DNA from: Ferruginibacter sp. | Lineage (GTDB): Bacteria > Bacteroidota > Bacteroidia > Chitinophagales > Chitinophagaceae | Direction of reading: 5' to 3' | DNA length: 64,000 nucleotides | Assembly: GCA_025963635.1 (NCBI GenBank) | Contig: JAOQAK010000041.1 | Coordinates: 50,290 to 114,289, forward strand | Shown: positions 17,160-26,356 of the stretch, piece by piece | Numbering within the stretch: position 1 is the stretch's first letter | Layout of the letters: the number at the start of each line of letters is the position of its first letter | Notes under the pieces: generated by a model | Database searches by the model: none | The model's input: the letters and a program-made list of their open reading frames with translations, nothing else | What the model was told of the DNA's origin: nothing | Translations under genes and position numbers: made by a program

Positions 17160-17163
17160 TATT

Positions 17164-17631
17164 ATGCCTAGTTATTATCCGCCAACGGGTTTTCATTTTA
17201 AAGTAGAGTTCCAGGGAGTCAGTGGTATGGGCACAGATACAGAACAACGTTTCCAGGATGTTAGCGGACTCTCCTTTGAAATAGAAACCGAGCCTTTGCG
17301 GGAAGGCGGTGAAAACAGGTTTGAGTACAAGCTTCCTAAACGTACCAAATATTCCAATTTAGTGCTGAAAAGAGGGCTTCTTACGGATAGTGCTATCATT
17401 GATTGGATGAAATCTGCAATGAGCACTTTTTATACGGTAGTGGTGTACGATTTTAAACCGGCAGATATAATGATAACACTGTTGGATGAAGCAGATGAGC
17501 CGGTCGCCATCTGGAATGTGGTGCAGGCATATCCGCTGAAATGGTCAGTGTCAGATTTTAAATCAACAGAAAACGCGGTGGTGGTCGAAACAATGGAACT
17601 CGCCTACCAGTATTTTGAACGCAAAATGTAA
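17164..17631 (+). CDS. Second tube protein / tube initiator (gp19 family, Pvc5-like)
   Basis: A 155-residue gp19-family paralogue of the preceding gene, 4 bases downstream of its stop. It starts YYPPTGFHFKVEFQGVSGMGTDTEQRFQDVSGLSFEIE and shows LKRGLLTDSAIIDWMKSAM and TLLDEADEPVAIWNVVQAYPLKW. The extra acidic loop GMGTDTEQRF and the divergent end (YQYFERKM) resemble Pvc5/Afp5, which forms the first tube ring on the baseplate spike. Role as initiator is inferred from gene order next to the baseplate genes. Confidence 0.9.
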   Translation: MPSYYPPTGFHFKVEFQGVSGMGTDTEQRFQDVSGLSFEIETEPLREGGENRFEYKLPKRTKYSNLVLKRGLLTDSAIIDWMKSAMSTFYTVVVYDFKPADIMITLLDEADEPVAIWNVVQAYPLKWSVSDFKSTENAVVVETMELAYQYFERKM

Positions 17632-17635
17632 AGAG

Positions 17636-17800
17636 ATGCCCGTACAGATAAATGAAGTAATTGTTAAAGCGGTAGTTGATCCAAGTCCAAGCGGGGGCAA
17701 TGCAACCCAACCAGAATGTCCGCCTAGTGCAAACACGGGCAGCGAAGCAGAAATGATTCAGCAAATTTTAGAAATCATCAAAGAAAAAAAAGAGCGATAA
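17636..17800 (+). CDS. Small DUF5908 protein of the eCIS cluster
   Basis: A 54-residue protein starting MPVQINEVIVKAVVDP and ending EMIQQILEIIKEKKER, the DUF5908 pattern found beside eCIS tube and LysM genes. The middle is Pro/Gly/Asn rich with one Cys. The frame is open 7 codons upstream, but the ATG at 17636 gives the family start. The stop overlaps the next ATG (TAATG). It may correspond in position to Pvc6; function is unknown. Confidence 0.8.
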   Translation: MPVQINEVIVKAVVDPSPSGGNATQPECPPSANTGSEAEMIQQILEIIKEKKER

Positions 17801-18477
17801 TGGATACTCAAAGTGCCGTAAAACTGCCATTTAATTTAAAAATCATTCCGATAAATGACACTGGTTTTCCAATTGGAATTCCCTTTCTTGCGATGTTCAA
17901 CCCGGAAAATCTTGCTATTAAAGAAGACATTGTTTGGGGTACAGAATGCGGGCCCGGTGGCTCAGGATCGCCCATGCATTATCAAAGAACGGCGCCAAGA
18001 ACTTTTACGCTTGAACTTACGATCGACGGCACGGGGGTAAATACCAACGGCGTGAAAATCCCCGTAACTGCCCAGGTAATATTGTTCAGGGCTGCTACTA
18101 CCGGGGTAAGAGGTGCTTTACATCAGCCGGCCTTTTTATTAGTTCAATACGGCCTTTTTATATGTACCTGCGTAATGACTACCTCAACAGTCACTTACAC
18201 TATGTTTGATATGTTTGGACTACCGATAAGGGCAAAGATCAATGCTTCTTTTACGGAACATACCGTAAAGGGGTTGAGCGATGTATTGGGAATGCTTTCA
18301 TCACCAGATCTCACCCATAGTAAAGTGGTACAGGTTGGCGATTTATTACCGCTTCTTACACGCCAGGTATATAATAAGCAGGAATATTACCTGCAGGTGG
18401 CCCGGGTAAACAAACTCAAAAATTTCCGGAATCTGCAGGCAGGAGTAACCTTAACTTTTCCGCCAATTGCAGGGTAG
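17800..18477 (+). CDS. LysM-type baseplate hub protein (Pvc7/Afp7-like)
   Basis: A 225-residue eCIS baseplate component analogous to T4 gp53/Pvc7, linking the tube initiator and spike. The N-terminal domain (residues 1-165) has the tube-protein-like pattern FLAMFNPENLAIKEDIVWG and TAPRTFTLELTIDGTG. The C-terminal 50 residues form a LysM-like module: VVQVGDLLPLLTRQVYNKQ, ARVNKLKNFRNLQAGVTLTFPPI. It overlaps the DUF5908 gene by one base. The 124 bases before the spike gene hold no obvious feature. Confidence 0.9.
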   Translation: MDTQSAVKLPFNLKIIPINDTGFPIGIPFLAMFNPENLAIKEDIVWGTECGPGGSGSPMHYQRTAPRTFTLELTIDGTGVNTNGVKIPVTAQVILFRAATTGVRGALHQPAFLLVQYGLFICTCVMTTSTVTYTMFDMFGLPIRAKINASFTEHTVKGLSDVLGMLSSPDLTHSKVVQVGDLLPLLTRQVYNKQEYYLQVARVNKLKNFRNLQAGVTLTFPPIAG

Positions 18478-18601
18478 ACTATCGCGATTTACAGACTGAT
18501 AAAGGCAGGTAATTAAGTCAACTCCAACATAGGCAGATAGCAACACCAACACAGGTTATTCTAAATCCGAACGGAATAAAAAAGATTTATAAAGCAATCA
18601 T

Positions 18602-20239
18602 ATGAGCTCATTTAGTATTCCATCCACCGGCCCGGCAACTGGAAATGTGGTAACACGAAAAGTGTTTATCAATAATATTGAGCTGAGTAATGAAATTACT
18701 GTAAGCCAGCTTACAGTTAGCAAATCATTCAATAAAATTGCTTATGCTAAGGTTGTTTTTGTTGATGGTACGGTGGCAAGCCGTGATTTTGTACTTAGTA
18801 ATGACGATAAGTTCAAACCCGGAAGTGAGATAAAGATTCAACTGGGCTTTGACGGCAACCCGGTCACAATTTTTGAAGGGATAATTGTTAAGCACGGCAT
18901 TAAAATAAGGCAAATCGGATCGTCGCTGCTAATGATAGAAGCTAAAGACAAAGCCATCAAATTGACAGGGGCACGAAAGAGCGCTTACTTCATAAATAAG
19001 ACAGATAAGGATATCATTACGGCACTGGCAACCGGCCTGGATACAAGCAATGTTGAAGGCACCACCTTTTCTCATGAGCAAATGGTTCAGTTTGAAACAA
19101 CCAACTGGGATTTTATCGTAACCCGTGCCGAAGCAAATGGAATGCTTGTTTTTACGGATGATAGTAAACTGGTGATAAAAAAACCGGTGATCGGTGCTCC
19201 TCTGTTTACCGCTACGTATGGAGTCAATATCTGGGAGTTTGAAGCTGAGATGGATGCACGCAGGCAATCCCAATCTGTTGCGGGGTACAGCTGGGATTAT
19301 ACGCACCAGGCAGCAGAAAATTCAACCCCGGGAAGCTCGGATTTAGCAGAAAACGGTAATGTTCCTTCTACGAATTTGGGTGCTGTTATTGGCGCTGCTA
19401 TTAAATTAAATCATAGTGGACACCTCAAGCAGGATCAATTGCAAGATTGGGCGGATGCCTATGCAATGCGCAACCACATTTCCAAAGCAGTCGGCAGAGT
19501 TCGCATCCAGGGAAGCGCTGAAGTAAAACCGGGGATCACAATAGCGTTGGCAGGGGTGGGCGATAGGTTCAATGGCAATGTATATGTTACAGGGGTTATG
19601 CACCATTTTGAAGGTTCCTGGCAAACCGATATCCAGTTCGGCTGGCGGGATGAATGGTTTTATAAAAAAGAAGAGGTAATGGAGAAACCCGCAGCAGGTT
19701 TGCTGCCCGGTGTAAACGGTTTGCTGATAGGACTTGTATTAAATGTAGTGGATGATGTAGATGGTGGACAATACCGGGTAAAAGTACATATCCCATCTTT
19801 TACAACCGGCAATGAAGGCGTTTGGGCAAGAGTAGCAACCTTAGATGCGGGAGCCGGCAGGGGAGTTTACTTTCGGCCGCAAGTGAGTGATGAAGTGGTC
19901 CTGGGCTTTTTAAGCGATGATCCAAGGCAGCCGGTTATTCTAGGTTACCTGCATAGCAAAGACTCTAAAAAATCCCCCCTGCCCGAAACCGAAGGAAACC
20001 TTGAATATGGTATAGTTACGCAGGAAAAACTAAAATTGATTTTTGACGATACTAACAAAAAATTGACCATCAGTGTTCCCGCAGGAGCAAGTACAAAAGC
20101 AATCATTATCAACGATTCCGGTGCGATGGAATTAAAAGATGAAAACAAGAACAGCATCAAAATGGATGCCTCGGGAATTACCATTGAAGCGGGCAGCGGC
20201 AATGTAACTATTAAGGGAACCCAGGTGCTAATAAATTAA
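18602..20239 (+). CDS. Spike protein (VgrG/gp27-gp5 fusion, Pvc8-like)
   Basis: The 545-residue trimeric spike that sits under the tube. Residues 1-330 are the gp27-like base (EVTPGSEIKIQLGFDGNP-type segment near 80, DFIVTRAEANGMLVFTDD near 180). Residues about 378-455 form the gp5 OB fold (GLVLNVVDDVDGGQYRVKV, GVYFRPQVSDEVVLGFLSDD, PVILGYLHSKDS). The last 80 residues are the beta-helical needle, with short repeats such as KKLTISVPAGAS, AMELKDENKNSIKMD and GNVTIKGTQVLIN. No extra C-terminal effector domain is attached, so the tip is completed by the PAAR protein downstream. Confidence 0.95.
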   Translation: MSSFSIPSTGPATGNVVTRKVFINNIELSNEITVSQLTVSKSFNKIAYAKVVFVDGTVASRDFVLSNDDKFKPGSEIKIQLGFDGNPVTIFEGIIVKHGIKIRQIGSSLLMIEAKDKAIKLTGARKSAYFINKTDKDIITALATGLDTSNVEGTTFSHEQMVQFETTNWDFIVTRAEANGMLVFTDDSKLVIKKPVIGAPLFTATYGVNIWEFEAEMDARRQSQSVAGYSWDYTHQAAENSTPGSSDLAENGNVPSTNLGAVIGAAIKLNHSGHLKQDQLQDWADAYAMRNHISKAVGRVRIQGSAEVKPGITIALAGVGDRFNGNVYVTGVMHHFEGSWQTDIQFGWRDEWFYKKEEVMEKPAAGLLPGVNGLLIGLVLNVVDDVDGGQYRVKVHIPSFTTGNEGVWARVATLDAGAGRGVYFRPQVSDEVVLGFLSDDPRQPVILGYLHSKDSKKSPLPETEGNLEYGIVTQEKLKLIFDDTNKKLTISVPAGASTKAIIINDSGAMELKDENKNSIKMDASGITIEAGSGNVTIKGTQVLIN

Positions 20240-20329
20240 CGTGCACTATCCTGCAGTTTTTTGCAGATACGCAAAAGAGGCAGCAAAAGCCAATTGAGAT
20301 GGAGGGTATTTAAATGTAAACGTGATAAT

Positions 20330-20623
20330 ATGCCGGCAGCAGCAAGAATAAACGATAATCATACTTGCCCGATGACGAATCCCAATGGTAGTCCGCATAC
20401 CGGTGGGCCGATTCTGCCACCAGGTGTTCCAACCGTGATAATAGGAGGTCAGCCGGCCGCTACAATGGGTGGTATGTGTACCTGCGCCGGTCCGCCCGAC
20501 AGTATCACCAAGGCTTCCAAATCGGTTTTAATTGGTGGCAAGGGTGCGGCAAGGCAGGGCGATTCCACTGCTCACGGTGGATCAATAGCTGCCGGTTGTG
20601 CGACGGTAATTATAGGAGGGTAA
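20330..20623 (+). CDS. PAAR-motif spike tip protein (Pvc10-like)
   Basis: A 97-residue PAAR protein that caps the spike needle with a sharp, zinc-stabilised cone. It begins MPAAARINDNHTCPM and includes GGPILPPGVPTVIIGGQPAA, MCTCAGPPDSITKASKSVLIGG and ARQGDSTAHGGSIAAGCATVIIGG, with the His and Cys residues expected for metal binding. The frame is open to 20261, but the ATG at 20330 gives the canonical start. No effector extension is present. Confidence 0.94.
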   Translation: MPAAARINDNHTCPMTNPNGSPHTGGPILPPGVPTVIIGGQPAATMGGMCTCAGPPDSITKASKSVLIGGKGAARQGDSTAHGGSIAAGCATVIIGG

Positions 20624-20649
20624 AATTTCTAACTATTAAGATATCTATC

Positions 20650-21072
20650 ATGCAGGAAAACATTGACCGCTCATTTTTAGGCACCGGCTGGGGGTTTCCA
20701 CCCACTTTTCGAAGAGAGTGGTATGGCGTGGAAATGCTCAGTGGGGAAGAAGACATTCAAAGCAGTATTCACATCATCCTGTCTACCATTACGGGAGAAA
20801 GAGTTATGCAACCCACTTTTGGTTGCAATCTGCAGCCCCACGTGTTCGACGAAATGACGGTGCCCAATATAGCGATGATTCATAAGATTGTTTTTGAGGC
20901 ATTGGTATACCACGAACCGCGAATTATTGTGGGAGATATCACCTCGGTACCTGATCCAAACCGCGGCGTGCTGAACATCGATATACCCTACACAATAATA
21001 ACTACCAATACAAGGTATAATTATGTATTTCCTTTTTATGTAAAGGAAGCCACCAATATCGAACATGGATAA
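20650..21072 (+). CDS. gp25-like baseplate wedge protein (Pvc9-like)
   Basis: A 140-residue protein of the GPW/gp25 family which nucleates sheath assembly at the baseplate. The motifs are LGTGWGFPPTFRRE, GEEDIQSSIHIILSTITGER with the conserved EDI and GER residues, and MQPTFGCNL with the conserved pattern before the EA core (IVFEALVYHEPRI). The frame is open far upstream through the PAAR gene, but MQENIDRSFLGTGWGF at 20650 is the natural start. It lies 26 bases after the PAAR stop and 79 bases before the giant baseplate gene. Confidence 0.93.
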   Translation: MQENIDRSFLGTGWGFPPTFRREWYGVEMLSGEEDIQSSIHIILSTITGERVMQPTFGCNLQPHVFDEMTVPNIAMIHKIVFEALVYHEPRIIVGDITSVPDPNRGVLNIDIPYTIITTNTRYNYVFPFYVKEATNIEHG

Positions 21073-21151
21073 ATAGATCGCTGCAGTAACATGGTAAAAC
21101 CTGCCAGCATGGATTTCAAACACGCATTGATCATGTTTAACACAAAAACAA

Positions 21152-24100
21152 ATGAGTAACTGTGATTGCAATTCTGATATTATCGTCGACGGCTCAGGCC
21201 AGTTGGGGCGATACCTGCAAGCTTTGGATCCAGCATATGCACCTATAGATGAACGCTCTGTGGAAGACCTGCTGTTGTTTGCAAAACGTTACGCAGGGCA
21301 GATCAGGTTTTACGATATTCCGGAAAGCCTTATAAACGATGGTACAACTCCGGGGAAGGTTAGCTGGCGGGAATTTTTCAGGAAAGATATGGCGGTAATA
21401 GCAGCATCTGTGGCAGTATTAAAAACAGGAAATATAAAAAAAGAATATGATGAGCTAAGAGAAAGATTAGACGAAAACCCATCATCAGACAAATATGCTG
21501 CCTTGTTTAATATCATTATTGGTATGGCGGTTCGGATCGACAGATGGTACAGTGTTGCGATCCCCGAAAATCCGTTGCGCAGTGAGCTTGACCTGGCGAT
21601 CAATTCGTACCTGCGCTGGCAGATGAGCCGTATTATGGCTTACGAGGATGGCTATAAATTTATTGATCCTAAAAACCCGTTGAACCTTGATTATTCCGGC
21701 ATAGAGAACGATAGTGTATGGGGCCTGAATGAACCAATTGATCCGGATGCCAGTATTTACCAGGGCAATTCCGTGGAAGACAAGATCCGGTATGCCGCAC
21801 TGTATGCAGATGATATTTTCAATGATTTTTTTAGCTTCCTGAATGGTTTAATTGATAAGGGGCCTTCTTTTGTGAGTTTTGCCCTGGAGCAATACCCTTC
21901 CCACCAGCCGCACATGACGCTCTTTATCACATTTTTGCAGCTATTTAAACTCGCGCAGGAGCAGATGAACGGCCTTACAGGTAAAATGCTCGACTTTTAT
22001 TACAAAGATGTTTTACAACTCACCCCCAAAGATTCCATTCCTGATAAAACGCATATAATTTTTGAACTTGCTAAAGATGTACTCCAATACGATATCGCCA
22101 AAGATACAGCGCTGAATGCAGGCAAAGATGCCAGCAACAAAGAGCAGGTTTACAAAACAGCCACAAACCTGGTGATAAACCAGGCGAAGGTGAAAGAGTT
22201 GAAAACTATATTCATTGATAAAAATGAAGCGGTCGCTCCGGCTACTTCTAAAACAATTCATACTATTTTTGCTAACCCCGTTGCCAACTCTGCCGACGGT
22301 TATGGCACGGCATTTACAGACCCTAATCCAAAGTGGCCGACTTTTGGAAAAGGTATTCCAAAGAACCGGGAGTCGATGAATCCTTGCGCTTTGATGGAGG
22401 CACAAAAAGAAGGGCAACTATCAGCTCCGCCCGTAAAAACAGGTTTTGCCATTGCATCGCCTGAATTGGTGCTCGGCGGTGGTAACAGGATCATTGCAGT
22501 AAAAATGAGTGATCTAAATAAAGATATCTCCAAAGAAACATTAGAAATATCTTTAAGCGGAGAAGCAGGCTGGCTAACAATTGATAAGAAAATTTCGGAT
22601 AAAAATGAGCTCATTAAACAATTACTGGCAGAAGGCGGTGATCTCAGTACGGGCATGCCCGTTGAAAGCAGCTATTTCTTTGATTTAGTTGAAGCCACAT
22701 TGTATATCTGCCTGCCGGTAGTTGAAAAAGCAGTGGTTCCTTTTGACATCGCCCTGCATCCGGGTAGAAATTATAAAACAACTTACCCCGTTTTGCAGGT
22801 AATGATGGGGCCGGTCATCGACCTCGATGAAACTGTCTTCAATAGTTTTACAGCTATAAATCTTTCCCTTGCTGTAAGAGTTGGTTCTATCAACGTTCCG
22901 AAAGATGCTGTTGCATTTACTCTTACCGGCAACGTGGTGGATGCCAATACCAACGCGCCATTGGAAGGAGTTGCCATCCTGGTGGCAGGAACCAAGCCAC
23001 CCGCTACCGCAACCACCGATACCGCTGGCAATTTTTCCGTTCCCGCTACAATAAACAATATACTTTTATTAAAAGCAAAAGCTGGGTATAAAATACAATA
23101 CCTGAAACTTACAACGGTTAATCCAGTAGTAGTAAAAATGGAACCGGGGGATGGATCCTCCACCATTGATCCATCAATATTTACGATTCCTTCTTTTTTT
23201 GATGGTCTTAAAACACTCGTACTGCAAAATGATGATGGCTTAATTACACCCAATAAACCGTTTGATCCTTTTACGGCGTATCCAAAGCCAGGCAGCGCAT
23301 TGTATATCGGCAGTGATGAAGTCTTTAATAAAAGCGTATTAGAGTTAGCGGTGCATATTAAACACCTTTCAGACACCGTCGATGCTGTTTTTGATCTAAA
23401 CTTCTACGGTTCAATATTAGGGCGTACCAACGATGACAAAAAATTTGAATTCTATAAGCTTAGCCTTTTGCAACAGAAGCAATGGATGGCATTGTGTACC
23501 AGCGAAGGCCGCGACTTTACCGAAGGATTGCTCACGCAAAATGTGTTATTCAAAAAAGATGATAAAGGGACTCCTGGCCGATTACCACCTTTAAACCGAA
23601 CTCCGCTTATCTATTCTACGGAGTTTAAAAGCCAAACCAGCAAGGGTTTTTTGCAGCTTCAAAATAATATACCATTTGATTTGCTAAGCAATTCGAATAC
23701 GGACGATAATGCAATTCGGAAAGACTTATTTCAACGAATGGCTGAGTTGGCAGTGGTGCTGAAAGTTAAAGAGATTTCAGTAAGCTATTTTTCAAGTTTG
23801 CAAAATCTTGATCCTCTTATAGACCAGTTCTTTCATGTGTATCCCTTCGGAGTAGCAGAGATATATACCGGTGATAATATAGATACTATTCCCGTTCCTG
23901 TCAGAATAAAAAAGACTGTGCCAAACAACCGTGCAGGCAAAACTTCTTTATTCAATGATGCGGATAAACAAAAAGGTTACCTGCTGGTGGATGCAAATAA
24001 TTTGTTGTTGCCTCAGTTTACTTACCTCGGCCCTTATGATGTGTACAATAAGCCGCAGGACAGCACCCGCACGAAAGCATCAAATGAAAGGCCACTTGGT

Positions 24101-26320
24101 TTTTGGGATAAAATTACCAAATCTTACAACCAGGATATTGTAACGGTTCTTGCCACAACCGTTAATGGGAGCAAGCAAATAAATAGTACGGGCAACAATC
24201 AATATTCCTCCAATTTACAGGAAGAAGGCCTGCTCTTTATCGGGTTAGAAAAGGCTGTTCCCCTCCAGACCTTATCCATTTTATTCCAGTTTGCAGAAGG
24301 GAGCGCTGAGGATGAAGACAACGATCCGCCCGTTATCCATTGGTCTTACCTCACTAATAACGAATGGCGGCCGATGAGAGGGGAAGATATTATTTCTGAT
24401 GGCACTTACGGGTTTCAAACAACCGGCATTGTTAAACTTAATATACCGGCCGAAGCAACCAACAATAATACGATCATTACAGAAGGCCTTCACTGGTTTT
24501 GCGCCAGTGTAAAAGAAAATAGTCAGCGCATTCCTCAATTGATAAATGTGGTTACACAAGCGGTAGAAGCAATATTTACAGACAACGGCAATGATCAGTC
24601 GCATTTCGATGCGGCCTTACCCGCAAATAGCATCACTAAGCTGGCAGTTGCCGTATCGCAGGTAACCAAGGTGCAGCAGCCTTTTGCCTCCTTTGATGGA
24701 AAGCATAAGGAAGTAAGTAAAGAGTTTTACACACGGGTGAGCGAACGGCTGCGGCATAAAAACCGGGCGATCAATTCCTGGGATTATGAACACCTGGTAC
24801 TTGACCGTTTTCCGACTATTTATAAAGTAAAATGCATTGGCCATACGGATCCCAATTGCCTTTGCCGGCAGCCAGGGTTGAGCAAAGATGGAAAACAATT
24901 GGTTAGCAGCTATCATTTTCCTGCCAAAGCTACCGAAGAAGAAAAAAATGAGTTGTTGAAAAAGATAGGGGATGAACTATCCCGTAACGAAAAACTGCTG
25001 GCTGAGATTACGATCTATACTGATAAGCCGGTTGAGTTGACAGAAGCTTTTTTAAAAGCGCTTAAAAGAGCCTTCGCAACAATATTTCCAGGCATCAATT
25101 TCAACCGGTTTAGTTTTATCGTTTCTACGCAGGGGGAAGTAGATGCTTCAGATTTTAAAATATACCTGCCGGGCGAAAATACCTGTTGCGGGCCGCAAGT
25201 TGCTCCCGGACACGTGCTCTTAGTGCCCATCCCGAATTTAAAAAATCGTAATTCCATCAATCCATTACAACCCAAAACAAGCCGAAGGGTATTGCTGGAA
25301 ATTGAGTCTTATCTTAAAGCGCTTACCTCTCCGTTCGTAAAAGTTCACGCTAAAAATCCAGTTTACGAGCAAGTTATCGTAGGATTCAGGGTTAAGTTTT
25401 ACACAGGAACCGACATCGGTTTCTACCTGAAAAGATTAAACGAAGAAATCGTGCAATACCTCACGCCCTGGGCATTCGATGAAAATGCGGATGTTGAGTT
25501 TGGCCATAAAATTTATGCTTCTTCCATTATCAACTTCATAGAAGAACGTGACTATGTTGATTTCATTACAGATTTTGTGATGGGTGTTTGTAAGGATGAA
25601 TGTTGCCCTTCAAAAGAGTTAGTAGTAACCAGTTCTCAGGATGATAATGATTCGGTAGCAGCAATTTTAAACAAGATCTGCGGCTGTGAGGGGATTGAAA
25701 ATTTACTGGGTAAAGACACAGCAATAATAGGTGAAATCGTAGCCAGGCCTTCCACCCCCAGGTCGATCCTCGTTTCAGTTCCACAGCACGTTATTATTCC
25801 ATACGAGGAGCCCGAAAGACCCACACCTTGCGAATTACGGAAGCAGAAAAAAACTGAAGGCGACAAGGATGCCGTGCCTCCTGCAAAAGATGACTCATCA
25901 TCCACCGATACCAAACCTAATCCTCCAAAGGTTTTACCGCCGGTTGATTCCATCAAGGATCGAACTCCGTCAAAAGAACAAGCTACGAACACACCAGGTG
26001 AATTTGTTGAAAATTCTGTCATGGCAAAGGGAAGCCCACAGGATATAACTGCGAAATTAAATATTGAAGATCTGAGTGCAGAGGCGCTGTTAAAAGCAAA
26101 TAGTAAAGAACGCATTACTATGGAAGTAACGAAAGAAATGGATGCTGTTGACAAGGATATCAATACAACTGAAGAGATAGCAAAGGAGGAAGTTAATAAG
26201 ACGAATGAAACTGGTGCAGGAACAGGAAATGATCAACATGCTGCACCCACAAAAACTACGAAAGCGGTTAAAAAACGTACAAAGAATAATTCAGACGATC
26301 AATCAAAGTCCGCTAAATAG
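21152..26320 (+). CDS. Giant baseplate protein, J-like (Pvc11/Afp11 type)
   Basis: At 1722 residues this is a large baseplate wedge protein. The J-like core is clear near residues 1180-1490: EFYTRVSERLRHKNRAINSW, DYEHLVLDRFPTIYKVKCIG, HVLLVPIPNLKNRNSINPLQPK and TSPFVKVHAKNPVYEQVIVG. An inserted beta-sandwich of the carboxypeptidase regulatory-like type occupies about residues 588-667 (TGNVVDANTNAPLEGVAILV, TTDTAGNFSVPATI). The C-terminal 170 residues (from about 1555) are Lys/Glu/Thr/Pro-rich low complexity, ending KKRTKNNSDDQSKSAK, probably disordered. Both additions could decorate the baseplate, conceivably replacing the missing fibre; this is inference. Confidence 0.9.
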   Translation: MSNCDCNSDIIVDGSGQLGRYLQALDPAYAPIDERSVEDLLLFAKRYAGQIRFYDIPESLINDGTTPGKVSWREFFRKDMAVIAASVAVLKTGNIKKEYDELRERLDENPSSDKYAALFNIIIGMAVRIDRWYSVAIPENPLRSELDLAINSYLRWQMSRIMAYEDGYKFIDPKNPLNLDYSGIENDSVWGLNEPIDPDASIYQGNSVEDKIRYAALYADDIFNDFFSFLNGLIDKGPSFVSFALEQYPSHQPHMTLFITFLQLFKLAQEQMNGLTGKMLDFYYKDVLQLTPKDSIPDKTHIIFELAKDVLQYDIAKDTALNAGKDASNKEQVYKTATNLVINQAKVKELKTIFIDKNEAVAPATSKTIHTIFANPVANSADGYGTAFTDPNPKWPTFGKGIPKNRESMNPCALMEAQKEGQLSAPPVKTGFAIASPELVLGGGNRIIAVKMSDLNKDISKETLEISLSGEAGWLTIDKKISDKNELIKQLLAEGGDLSTGMPVESSYFFDLVEATLYICLPVVEKAVVPFDIALHPGRNYKTTYPVLQVMMGPVIDLDETVFNSFTAINLSLAVRVGSINVPKDAVAFTLTGNVVDANTNAPLEGVAILVAGTKPPATATTDTAGNFSVPATINNILLLKAKAGYKIQYLKLTTVNPVVVKMEPGDGSSTIDPSIFTIPSFFDGLKTLVLQNDDGLITPNKPFDPFTAYPKPGSALYIGSDEVFNKSVLELAVHIKHLSDTVDAVFDLNFYGSILGRTNDDKKFEFYKLSLLQQKQWMALCTSEGRDFTEGLLTQNVLFKKDDKGTPGRLPPLNRTPLIYSTEFKSQTSKGFLQLQNNIPFDLLSNSNTDDNAIRKDLFQRMAELAVVLKVKEISVSYFSSLQNLDPLIDQFFHVYPFGVAEIYTGDNIDTIPVPVRIKKTVPNNRAGKTSLFNDADKQKGYLLVDANNLLLPQFTYLGPYDVYNKPQDSTRTKASNERPLGFWDKITKSYNQDIVTVLATTVNGSKQINSTGNNQYSSNLQEEGLLFIGLEKAVPLQTLSILFQFAEGSAEDEDNDPPVIHWSYLTNNEWRPMRGEDIISDGTYGFQTTGIVKLNIPAEATNNNTIITEGLHWFCASVKENSQRIPQLINVVTQAVEAIFTDNGNDQSHFDAALPANSITKLAVAVSQVTKVQQPFASFDGKHKEVSKEFYTRVSERLRHKNRAINSWDYEHLVLDRFPTIYKVKCIGHTDPNCLCRQPGLSKDGKQLVSSYHFPAKATEEEKNELLKKIGDELSRNEKLLAEITIYTDKPVELTEAFLKALKRAFATIFPGINFNRFSFIVSTQGEVDASDFKIYLPGENTCCGPQVAPGHVLLVPIPNLKNRNSINPLQPKTSRRVLLEIESYLKALTSPFVKVHAKNPVYEQVIVGFRVKFYTGTDIGFYLKRLNEEIVQYLTPWAFDENADVEFGHKIYASSIINFIEERDYVDFITDFVMGVCKDECCPSKELVVTSSQDDNDSVAAILNKICGCEGIENLLGKDTAIIGEIVARPSTPRSILVSVPQHVIIPYEEPERPTPCELRKQKKTEGDKDAVPPAKDDSSSTDTKPNPPKVLPPVDSIKDRTPSKEQATNTPGEFVENSVMAKGSPQDITAKLNIEDLSAEALLKANSKERITMEVTKEMDAVDKDINTTEEIAKEEVNKTNETGAGTGNDQHAAPTKTTKAVKKRTKNNSDDQSKSAK

Positions 26321-26356
26321 ATATATGAGTATTTACCGGGATTAAAATTAAAAATT

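Noticed and set aside
20677..21171. 164-codon minus-strand ORF
   Set aside because: Antisense to the gp25-like gene, which carries the conserved family motifs.
25636..26163. 175-codon minus-strand ORF opposite the low-complexity tail
   Set aside because: Long antisense frame caused by the biased Lys/Glu/Thr composition of the sense gene.
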